NCBI GenBank assembly: GCA_021641325.1
Contig: JAJXPD010000059.1
Location: 1-11,285 of the forward strand
DNA: 11,285 bases
Source of the DNA: Opitutales bacterium
GTDB taxonomy: Bacteria; Verrucomicrobiota; Verrucomicrobiia; Opitutales; Intestinicryptomonadaceae
Direction: 5' to 3'
A program made the translations under genes and the position numbers. The notes under the pieces were generated by a model. That model ran no database searches. It had not been told where the DNA came from and saw nothing but the letters and a program-made list of their open reading frames with translations. Of the stretch, positions 1-6,462 are shown in pieces (positions within the stretch are counted from its first letter, which is position 1; each line of letters opens with the position of its first letter).

Positions 1-4
1 CTAA

Positions 5-61
5 ATAGCCGCCGCCCTGCTTGCGCTCGAATGGGACAAGATTTATTTACAGCGAATTTGA
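5..61 (+). other. Possible C-terminal remnant of an upstream gene
   Basis: Codons from position 5 to the TGA at 59-61 read I-A-A-A-L-L-A-L-E-W-D-K-I-Y-L-Q-R-I. Codon choice (GCC, CTG, CTC, GAC, AAG) resembles the confirmed genes here. However, a TAA at 2-4 lies in the same frame, so an intact upstream gene cannot end here in this frame. It could be a decayed or frameshifted gene end, or chance. Nothing else is recognisable in 1-100. Confidence 0.12.
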
Positions 62-100
62 ATTTTGTGCGGCGCGTTTTTTCCGATTGGAATATTTGAA

Positions 101-136
101 TATTATGTTGACTCTTCCGAATTTTGGCGGATTCTT
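101..136 (+). promoter_or_regulatory. Weak candidate promoter region of the efflux operon
   Basis: Positions 91-150 form an AT-rich island in GC-rich surroundings. TATTAT (101-106) resembles a -10 box but has no good -35 at 16-18 nt. TTGACT (108-113) resembles a -35 box but is followed only by GATTCT or ATTCTT at 16-17 nt. The operon promoter is probably here, but I cannot fix it. Confidence 0.3.
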
Positions 137-151
137 GTACCTTTTTTTAAT

Positions 152-177
152 GCCGCATTGTTCCGTGAACATGCGGC
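152..177. promoter_or_regulatory. Interrupted 11-bp palindrome in the efflux operon leader (operator or RNA hairpin)
   Basis: The arms are GCCGCAT (152-158) plus GTTC (160-163) against GAAC (167-170) plus ATGCGGC (171-177). All 11 pairs are Watson-Crick, with one bulged T at 159 and a CGT loop at 164-166. No T-tract follows, so it is not a terminator. It ends just before the GGAAAGAG ribosome-binding site at 178-185 of the adaptor gene. It could be a dimeric repressor operator, as commonly found before RND operons, or a leader-RNA hairpin controlling access to the ribosome site. The structure is seen directly; its role is inferred. Confidence 0.6.
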
Positions 178-185
178 GGAAAGAG
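178..185 (+). promoter_or_regulatory. Shine-Dalgarno of the adaptor gene
   Basis: GGAAAGAG lies 5 nt before the ATG at 191. It decides the start, because the upstream TTG at 65 has no such site and would add 42 residues in front of an intact lipoprotein signal peptide. It abuts the right arm of the leader palindrome. Confidence 0.7.
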
Positions 186-190
186 CATTT

Positions 191-1441
191 ATGAAGAAAG
201 CATTGATAATTACCCTGTCGGCGCTCGCCCTTTGCGCGTGCGAAAAAAAGGAAGTAAAAAAGCAGTCGATTCCCCCGACTCCCGCAATTCTCGTCAAGGC
301 GGAGGGACGCCAAGTGCCGTCGTACATCTCGACGCTCGGCACGACTGCTTCGCGCAGCAGCGTAAACGTGGTGGCGCAGGTTTCGGGACAGATTTCCGAA
401 ATCAGGTTCAAGCAGGGCGACCTTGTGAAAAAGGGCGACATTCTCGCGGTGATAGACAAGCGTCCGTTTGCCGCCGCCGTCAAACAGGCGGAGGGCAACC
501 TTGCGCAGGCGAAAGCCCAGCTTAAAATAGACCAATTACAGGTGGAGCGCAACCGCACCCTCGCAAAGGACAACTACGTAGACAAGCAGACTTTCGACAC
601 CCTCGTCGCGAAAGTCGAAGTAGACAAGGGGCAGGTAGAGGCATGCGAGGCGGCTCTCGAAACCGCGAAAATCAACCTCGGCTGGTGCGACGTCGCCGCT
701 CCCACGGACGGCAAGGCGGGGCTTTTCAACATCGACGCGGGCAACGTCGTTGCGGCCGGCTCTTCGATTATCACGACAATCGAAAAGGTGGACGAGCTTT
801 TTGTGGACTTCGTCATTCCCTCGCAACGCCTCCACGAAGTGCGCAAGCTCATGGCGGCGTCTGGCGGCAAGCTCGGCATTACGGTTTCCTTTATAGAGGA
901 CGACAAGGCGAGCCTCTCGCGCAAGGCGGAGGTCAACGTGGTGCTCAACAAAATGCGCTACGAAACGGGTACTGCCATTCTGCGCGGCACTCTTCCCAAC
1001 GCCGACGGGCTTTTCTGGCCGAACCAGTCGGTCAGGGTGCTGTTCGACTTGGAGAAATCCGACGGCGTGCTTATCCCAGACATCTGCGTGCAGACAAACA
1101 AGCTCGGCGCGTACGTCTATGTTGCGACCCCCTACAAGGGCGGCGTCTACATCGTCAAGCTCGTTCAGGTCGAAAAGGGACAGCTTTACGACAACAAGAC
1201 TTTGAGGCTCGTAAAGGGCGTGAAGGCAGGCGATTTGGTTGTGCGGGAAGTCAGCCAGCTCAGGCTTCAGGCGGGGCCTTTTGTTTATAACGCAACTCCC
1301 GACGGCGTCGTAATCGGCGCGGACGGCAAGCCGCTCACGACGCCCGAAGCCGTCGGCAAATTCATGGCGGAATCGGCGCAGATTGCCGACGCTCTCAGAG
1401 CCGAAATGATGAAGGCCGCCGCAAAACAACAGGGCAAATAA
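191..1441 (+). CDS. RND efflux periplasmic adaptor (membrane fusion protein), lipoprotein, MdtA/AcrA-like
   Basis: Periplasmic adaptor bridging the inner-membrane RND permease and the outer-membrane channel encoded just downstream; 416 residues, normal for the family. The N-terminus is a lipoprotein signal: MKK, a hydrophobic stretch, then lipobox L14-C15-A16-C17, so Cys17 should be lipidated. The first lipoyl half (about 58-95) carries the typical V-x-G-x-I, F-x-x-G-D-x-V-x-x-G-x-x-L and I-D-x-x-x-F pattern. An alanine/glutamine-rich alpha-hairpin follows (about 96-165), then the second lipoyl half with A-P-x-D-G-x-x-G and GNVV (about 170-195), a beta-barrel (about 205-290), a membrane-proximal domain, and an alanine/lysine-rich helical tail after about 385. 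The ATG at 191 is chosen over a TTG at 65 because it has GGAAAGAG 5 nt upstream and begins the signal peptide exactly. It leads the operon. The MdtA-like assignment is by motif recall; the family call is very secure, the substrate unknown. Confidence 0.96.
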   Translation: MKKALIITLSALALCACEKKEVKKQSIPPTPAILVKAEGRQVPSYISTLGTTASRSSVNVVAQVSGQISEIRFKQGDLVKKGDILAVIDKRPFAAAVKQAEGNLAQAKAQLKIDQLQVERNRTLAKDNYVDKQTFDTLVAKVEVDKGQVEACEAALETAKINLGWCDVAAPTDGKAGLFNIDAGNVVAAGSSIITTIEKVDELFVDFVIPSQRLHEVRKLMAASGGKLGITVSFIEDDKASLSRKAEVNVVLNKMRYETGTAILRGTLPNADGLFWPNQSVRVLFDLEKSDGVLIPDICVQTNKLGAYVYVATPYKGGVYIVKLVQVEKGQLYDNKTLRLVKGVKAGDLVVREVSQLRLQAGPFVYNATPDGVVIGADGKPLTTPEAVGKFMAESAQIADALRAEMMKAAAKQQGK

Positions 1442-1457
1442 TCGGGAGATTTTCGAC

Positions 1458-4400
1458 ATGTCCGACGACACAACCCCCCAAGCGACGAAATCGGGCGGCA
1501 AATCGATTTCCGACCTCTTCATAAACCGTCCCGTCATGACGGTTTTGCTTTCCGTTGCCGCCGCGTTCTTCGGCATATTCTGCTACAAGCAGATGCCCGT
1601 AAACGCGCTCCCCGGCGTGGACTACCCCGTAATTCAGGTAAGCGTCAGCTACCCCGGCGCGGATCCGACCATTATGGGCGCGAACATCGCCTCTCCGCTC
1701 GAACAGCAGTTCATGCAGATTCCGGGCATCGAGATGATTACCAGCCGCAACAGCATGGGCTCTACGAGCATAGTGCTGCAATTTGCGCTCAGCAAAAACA
1801 TCGACGCCGCGGCGACCGACGTGCAGAGCGCAATCCAGCGCGCAATGGGCAATCTCCCCGCCGACCTGCCGTCGCCGCCTTCGTTCACGAAGGACAATCC
1901 CAACGACATGCCCATTTACATCATCTCCGTCACAAGCGACGGCATGACAGCGGGCGAAATGTACGACTACGCGTATTCGCAGGTCGCGCAGCAGCTCAAC
2001 ATGGTCGAGGGCGTGTCGAAAGTCGATATTTACGCCGCCCCCCGCGCCGTGAGAATCGAGGTTGACGCAAAGAAGCTCTACAATTTGGGCTACACGATGT
2101 CGGACCTCTCCTCCGCGCTTTCGCGCTCGACGAACATGATTGGCGCGGGCAACATCAACGGCCCGACGACCCAGTACGTCCTCTTCCCCGACACGCAGCT
2201 TTCGACCGCCGCGGACTACGAATCGCTTGTGGTGGGCTTCAAGGACGGCTCGCCGATTTACCTGCGCGACATCGCCAAGGCTCTTGATTCAATCCAGTTC
2301 GACACCCTCAACATTTCGTTCTTCAACCGCGCCGCCCCCGCGACCTCCGCTACGGACTCAATCGCAATGGGCATCAGAAAACGCGCCGACGGCAACGCCG
2401 TGACCACCGTTGCGGGCATCAAAAAGATGATGGAAAAGTTCAAGACCGAACTTCCCGAATCAATCAAGCTCTACGAATTCTACGACGGCTCCAAGCTCAT
2501 TATCGACAACATCAACGACGTAAAGGAAACGCTGATGATTGCGTTCGTGCTCGTAGTGTTCGTCATCTTCATGTTCCTCGGACGCTTCCGCGACACGCTC
2601 ATTCCGACCGTCGCCCTGCCGTTCTCGATTCTGCTTACGTTCATTTTCATGTACGCTTTCGGGTTCTCTATAAACAACCTTTCGCTTATGGGAATTACGA
2701 TGGCAATCGGCTTCCTTGTGGACGACGCTATCGTGTTTCTCGAAAACACCGTCCGCAGAATGGAAGACTTCGGCGAAACGCCGAGGGTTGCGACATTCAA
2801 ATCGGCTTCGGAAATTTCGTTCACAATTCTCAGTATGACGCTTTCGCTGGCGGCGGTATTCATTCCGCTTGCGTTCATGAGCGGAATCATGGGGCGCGTC
2901 TTCAAGGAATTTTCGGTAACGATTATCGTGGCGACGCTCATGTCGGGCGTGGTGAGCCTTACGCTTACGCCGATGCTGTGCTCGCGCGTGCTCCAAAAAC
3001 GCACAAAAGACTACTCCGACAAAACTCCCGTCGAGCGCGTGGCGCACAAGTTGGAGGCGGCGTTCCTGCGCTTCTATTCGCCGTCGCTCTCGTGGATGTT
3101 GCGCCAGAACGTGCTGACGCTCGCCATTATGGGCGCGTGTCTCTACGGCGTGTTCTACTTTGCCTCCGCGCTTCCGCAGATTTTCTTCCCCACGGGCGAC
3201 AGCGGCTTCATGCAGGGCGTGTTCATCATGAACACAAAGACTTCGCCCAAGGAAATAGGCAAAATGCAGGATAGGATTTCCGGCATAGTTTCGTCGAATC
3301 CCGCGGTCAAGAATTTCGTCATGGTTTCGGGCGTCTCGGCGTTCATCAACCAGAACATGGGCTTCGGCTACATAGTTTTGGAGGACAAAGACAAACGCAA
3401 GCCGATTGCGGAGGTAGCCGACGAAATCAACGGGCGCATCGCAATGCTCCCTGGGGTTGTTTCGGCGTTCGCTCCCGAACCCACGCTCAACATTTCGACG
3501 GGCGCAACAAGCACACAGCAGGGCAAATACGCGTACGCAATAACCTCGATGAATCAGGAGAAACTCTACGCCGCCGCGGAGAAGTTCGAGAAATTCCTGT
3601 CGTCGAAGCGCGGCGCGTTCTTCTCTAACATTCAGAAGGACTTGTACTTGGACAATCCGCAAATCACCCTCAAACCCTACCGCGACAAGGCGGCGATGGT
3701 GGGGCTGTCGGTAAATTCGTACTCGGAAGTGTTCAGGCAGTCTTTCGCAAAGTCGTTCTTCTACCTGATTAAATCGCCGTTCCAGCAGTATTGGTCAATC
3801 ATGCAGGACACCCTCGCCGACGACGGTTTTCAGGACAGCCTCGACGACCTGAACTTCTCGATAGACCAGTACCTTACGGGCGGCTATCCCGTAAAGACGC
3901 TCACCGGCGGCGGCGAAGAGCCGAACCCCGCCTACACGCTCTCGAACCTCATTCCCTTCGGCGCGGTTTCCACGAGCGAGCTTATCCTTGCGCCGATTGC
4001 AATCAACCACCTCAACAACTTCCCGTCGGTAACATTCTTCTTCGACCTCGCCGACGGCGTCGCAATCGGCGACGTCGTGAACTGGGTGAACGCCGAAGCC
4101 CCGAAAATTCTGCCCGACGGCGTGAACGGCATGTTCATCGGCGAGGCGGTTACATTCCAGCAGACAATGCGCAGCCTCATGGTTCTCATCGGGGTGGCGG
4201 TGTTCGTGATGTACGTAATTTTGGGCATTCTCTACGAGAGCTACGTCCACCCGTGGACGGTGCTTTCGGCACTCCCGATTGCGGTCGTGGGCGGCTTGGC
4301 GAGCCTCTGGCTGTTCGATATGGAGCTTTCGATTTACTCGGCAATCGGCATTTTCATGCTCATGGGCATTGTAAAGAAAAACGGCATCATGATGATCGAC

Positions 4401-4724
4401 TTTGCAATCATGCGCGAGGCGGGCGGCATGAGCCCGCGCGACGCAGTCCACGAGGCATGCATGGAACGCTTCCGCCCGATTATCATGACGTCGTTCGCGG
4501 CGCTCATGGGCATGCTCCCGATTGCGCTCGGCTGGGGCAAGGCGGACTCCGAAAGCCGCATTCCGCTCGGAGTTGTAGTGGTCGGCGGGCTGATATTCTC
4601 GCAGCTGATTACCCTCTATGTAACCCCCGTTATCTACCTGTGGTTCGACAAGTTCCAGCGCGGCGTTCTCGACAAAATTCCGTTCTTCGCTCGCGGACAC
4701 AGCTCATATTCAAACGAGGACTGA
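1458..4724 (+). CDS. RND-family (HAE-1) multidrug efflux permease, MdtB/MdtC/AcrB-like
   Basis: Inner-membrane proton/substrate antiporter, the motor of the tripartite pump; 1088 residues, about 40-50 longer than AcrB or MdtB. TM1 lies at about 20-45 with the F-I-x-R-P-V signature, followed by L-P-G-V-D-Y-P and S-Y-P-G-A-D-P typical of HAE-1 pumps. Two large periplasmic halves precede TM2-6 (from about 355) and TM8-12 (from about 905). The TM4 proton-relay pair is D422-D423 in G-F-L-V-D-D-A-I-V, and the TM10 lysine is K974 in G-I-V-K-K-N-G (AcrB D407, D408 and K940 by alignment from memory), so the pump should be active. Early motifs (N-P-N-D-M-P-I, L-P-x-x-L-P-x-P-P) resemble MdtB/MdtC. Being the only permease in the operon, it probably forms a homotrimer. 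The start has GGGAG 9 nt upstream and lies 16 nt after the adaptor stop. An apparent insertion falls in the C-terminal docking subdomain (about 804-828). Confidence 0.97.
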   Translation: MSDDTTPQATKSGGKSISDLFINRPVMTVLLSVAAAFFGIFCYKQMPVNALPGVDYPVIQVSVSYPGADPTIMGANIASPLEQQFMQIPGIEMITSRNSMGSTSIVLQFALSKNIDAAATDVQSAIQRAMGNLPADLPSPPSFTKDNPNDMPIYIISVTSDGMTAGEMYDYAYSQVAQQLNMVEGVSKVDIYAAPRAVRIEVDAKKLYNLGYTMSDLSSALSRSTNMIGAGNINGPTTQYVLFPDTQLSTAADYESLVVGFKDGSPIYLRDIAKALDSIQFDTLNISFFNRAAPATSATDSIAMGIRKRADGNAVTTVAGIKKMMEKFKTELPESIKLYEFYDGSKLIIDNINDVKETLMIAFVLVVFVIFMFLGRFRDTLIPTVALPFSILLTFIFMYAFGFSINNLSLMGITMAIGFLVDDAIVFLENTVRRMEDFGETPRVATFKSASEISFTILSMTLSLAAVFIPLAFMSGIMGRVFKEFSVTIIVATLMSGVVSLTLTPMLCSRVLQKRTKDYSDKTPVERVAHKLEAAFLRFYSPSLSWMLRQNVLTLAIMGACLYGVFYFASALPQIFFPTGDSGFMQGVFIMNTKTSPKEIGKMQDRISGIVSSNPAVKNFVMVSGVSAFINQNMGFGYIVLEDKDKRKPIAEVADEINGRIAMLPGVVSAFAPEPTLNISTGATSTQQGKYAYAITSMNQEKLYAAAEKFEKFLSSKRGAFFSNIQKDLYLDNPQITLKPYRDKAAMVGLSVNSYSEVFRQSFAKSFFYLIKSPFQQYWSIMQDTLADDGFQDSLDDLNFSIDQYLTGGYPVKTLTGGGEEPNPAYTLSNLIPFGAVSTSELILAPIAINHLNNFPSVTFFFDLADGVAIGDVVNWVNAEAPKILPDGVNGMFIGEAVTFQQTMRSLMVLIGVAVFVMYVILGILYESYVHPWTVLSALPIAVVGGLASLWLFDMELSIYSAIGIFMLMGIVKKNGIMMIDFAIMREAGGMSPRDAVHEACMERFRPIIMTSFAALMGMLPIALGWGKADSESRIPLGVVVVGGLIFSQLITLYVTPVIYLWFDKFQRGVLDKIPFFARGHSSYSNED

Positions 4725-4728
4725 TTTT

Positions 4729-6246
4729 ATGAAAAACAAAATTCTGGCATTTTCCGCAGTCTCTGCCGCGGCTTTCGCGTGCGGTTGCGTGAATGTTGAC
4801 AGGGAGGTCGCCGAAACGCCGTCCGTCTATTGGAAAGCTCCGAAAGACGCAATGCCCTCCGAATACTACAAGCCGTCGCAGATAAAAACCGACAAAATAG
4901 AGAAGTCGGAAGACGCTACCGAAAAGGCGCAAAAGGGCGGGGAGGCGGCGTCGGACGGCGCGCAAAAAGCCGCGCCGCGCAACCTTACGCCCTCCGAAAA
5001 ACTGCTTGCCGGCGGCGAACTTACGCTTCCCGAACTCATCGACATCGCCCTCGAAAACAACCCCACAACCCGCATGTACTGGTTTCAGGCAAAGCAGTAC
5101 GCGGCGGCGCAGGGCAAGGCGGAGGCGTCGTACTACCCGCAGGTTTCGGTCGGGGCGCAGGTCTACCGCGACAAAACAAAGACGAGTGCGGCAAGCCTCG
5201 TGCCCGTCGGCGCGTACTACGAAACCGCCTACGGGCCGTCGGCGCAGATAAGCTGGCTGCTGTTCGACTTCGGCAAGCGCGAGGCGCAGGTCGAATCCGC
5301 CCGCGAGGCTCTACGCGCGGCGAACTTCGAATACAATCAGGCTTTGCAGGACGTGTTCCTTAACGTAAACGTGGCGTTCTTCCGGTACTACGCGGCTTTG
5401 GGAAGCGTCAAGGCGGCGCAGCTCGACGTGGAGGACTCCAAAACTTCGTACGAATCGGCAGACCGCAAACTGCGCGACGGCGTCGGCAACAAGCAGGACA
5501 TGCTGAACGCGCTGGCGTCGCTTAGAACCGCGGAGTTCACGCTCGAAAGCAAAAAGTCAGACGTGGAGACCGCCCGCGCAAACCTCGCAAACGCAATGGG
5601 CGTCAACGCCGCCGACCTCCGCAACATTTCGGAGAACGTCAATATTCCCACGGCGTCGGAAAAGAGGATAGACGAGCTTGTCGCGCAGGCGATGAGGTCG
5701 AGGCAGTCGCTGCTGGCGGGCTACGCCAAGTTGCGCAAAACGCAAAGCGACGTCAAAACCGCCAAGCGCGACTTCCTTCCCCAACTTAACGCGCAGGGCA
5801 GCGCGTCGTACATGTGGTACACCGAGACCCCGCGCGAGGACGCCTACCAGTACCAGTTCGGGCTTGCCGCAAGCTGGAGCATTTTCGAGGGCTTTGCCCG
5901 CAAATACGAGCTTATCGGCGCAAAGGCCGCCGAACGCGCTCAGGCGCAACAGCTTAAAGCGGAGGAAATTTCGATTATCTCCGACATCTGGGCATACTAC
6001 CACGTCTACCAAAGCTCGCTCAAACAGATTGCAAGCTCGGAGGCGAGCGTGGAGGCGGCGTCGGAGGCGTACGAGGCCACGAAAATCGGCTTTGCAAACG
6101 GTGTAAATTCAATCACCGACCTGCTCAACGCGCAGGCCCGTCTGGCTTCGGCGAGACAGTCGAACGTCAACGCGCGGTCGTCGCTTGCGATTGCCGTCGC
6201 AAGGCTCTCTCACGCGGTCGGAGCGGTTTCGGCAAACGGAATTTAG
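4729..6246 (+). CDS. Outer-membrane efflux channel lipoprotein (TolC/OprM/OEP family)
   Basis: Outer-membrane exit duct of the pump; 505 residues. The N-terminus is a lipoprotein signal, MKNK plus an Ala/Phe-rich core ending A17-C18-G19-C20; Cys20 is the likelier lipidated residue, Cys18 an alternative. A Lys/Glu/Ala-rich, apparently disordered linker runs to about residue 97, much longer than I expect in OprM. Then come the two structurally repeated OEP halves. The first is about 98-300, with L-x-L-x-x-L-I-D-I-A-L-x-x-N-P, the strand Y-G-P-S-A-Q-I-S-W-L-L-F-D-F-G-K-R and long coiled-coil helices. The second is about 310-500, with L-P-Q-L-N-A-Q-G, the strand F-G-L-A-A-S-W-S-I-F-E-G and N-S-I-T-D-L-L-N-A-Q. 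The ATG has GAGGA 8 nt upstream, inside the end of the permease gene, and starts 4 nt after the permease stop, so the genes are co-transcribed and probably translationally coupled. Confidence 0.96.
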   Translation: MKNKILAFSAVSAAAFACGCVNVDREVAETPSVYWKAPKDAMPSEYYKPSQIKTDKIEKSEDATEKAQKGGEAASDGAQKAAPRNLTPSEKLLAGGELTLPELIDIALENNPTTRMYWFQAKQYAAAQGKAEASYYPQVSVGAQVYRDKTKTSAASLVPVGAYYETAYGPSAQISWLLFDFGKREAQVESAREALRAANFEYNQALQDVFLNVNVAFFRYYAALGSVKAAQLDVEDSKTSYESADRKLRDGVGNKQDMLNALASLRTAEFTLESKKSDVETARANLANAMGVNAADLRNISENVNIPTASEKRIDELVAQAMRSRQSLLAGYAKLRKTQSDVKTAKRDFLPQLNAQGSASYMWYTETPREDAYQYQFGLAASWSIFEGFARKYELIGAKAAERAQAQQLKAEEISIISDIWAYYHVYQSSLKQIASSEASVEAASEAYEATKIGFANGVNSITDLLNAQARLASARQSNVNARSSLAIAVARLSHAVGAVSANGI

Positions 6247-6335
6247 CTTCGCGGGCTTCCGCAAAGCCAAGGGGGGGGCGGTTCGCAATCCAAGCTCGGA
6301 GGCGATTCTGAAAAGACGCAAATTTCCGCATTCCG

Positions 6336-6361
6336 GCGCGTCGGCATGACGCGCTTTTTTT
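6336..6361 (+). terminator. Intrinsic terminator of the efflux operon
   Basis: A perfect 7-bp GC-rich stem, GCGCGTC (6336-6342) with GACGCGC (6348-6354), loop GGCAT, followed directly by seven Ts (6355-6361). It lies about 90 nt after the channel gene stop and insulates the operon from the Ig-protein gene. Confidence 0.88.
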
Positions 6362-6396
6362 GCGGCTTTTGCGCGTTCCGATACTCAAAAAATCCT

Positions 6397-6433
6397 TTGA
6401 CATTTCCGCGCAGTGCTTTTAACTGATTATAAA
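6397..6433 (+). promoter_or_regulatory. Candidate promoter and AT-rich leader of the Ig-protein gene
   Basis: A perfect TTGACA (6397-6402) lies downstream of the operon terminator. The best -10 at usable spacing is TTTAAC (6418-6423, 15-nt spacer); a better TATAAA (6428-6433) is 25 nt away, too far for standard sigma-70 spacing. Transcription would start near 6430-6440, giving a short AT-rich leader of about 25-35 nt. There is no purine-rich Shine-Dalgarno within 15 nt of the ATG at 6463. Confidence 0.5.
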
Positions 6434-6462
6434 AAAGAATATTTATATATCCCTTGTATCCC

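Noticed and set aside
142..148. T-tract after the 108-140 region as a terminator of an upstream gene
   Set aside because: Only weak 4-bp pairings (for example TCCG with CGGA) precede it, with no stable GC stem next to the Ts.
65..190. N-terminal extension of the adaptor gene from a TTG at 65
   Set aside because: It has no ribosome site, would include the leader palindrome in the coding sequence, and would put 42 residues before a perfect lipoprotein signal peptide.
105..194. Small leader peptide of 29 codons from ATG 105, ending in an ATGA overlap with the adaptor start
   Set aside because: The overlap is suggestive, but the ribosome site is poor (GGAA 12 nt away), the composition is non-coding, and the frame runs through the palindrome. 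Kept only as a curiosity.
3791..4732. Overlapping + strand frame of 313 codons inside the permease gene
   Set aside because: Out of frame with the clearly coding permease, extremely Arg-rich and Pro-rich, with no recognisable motif; a shadow of GC-rich coding DNA.
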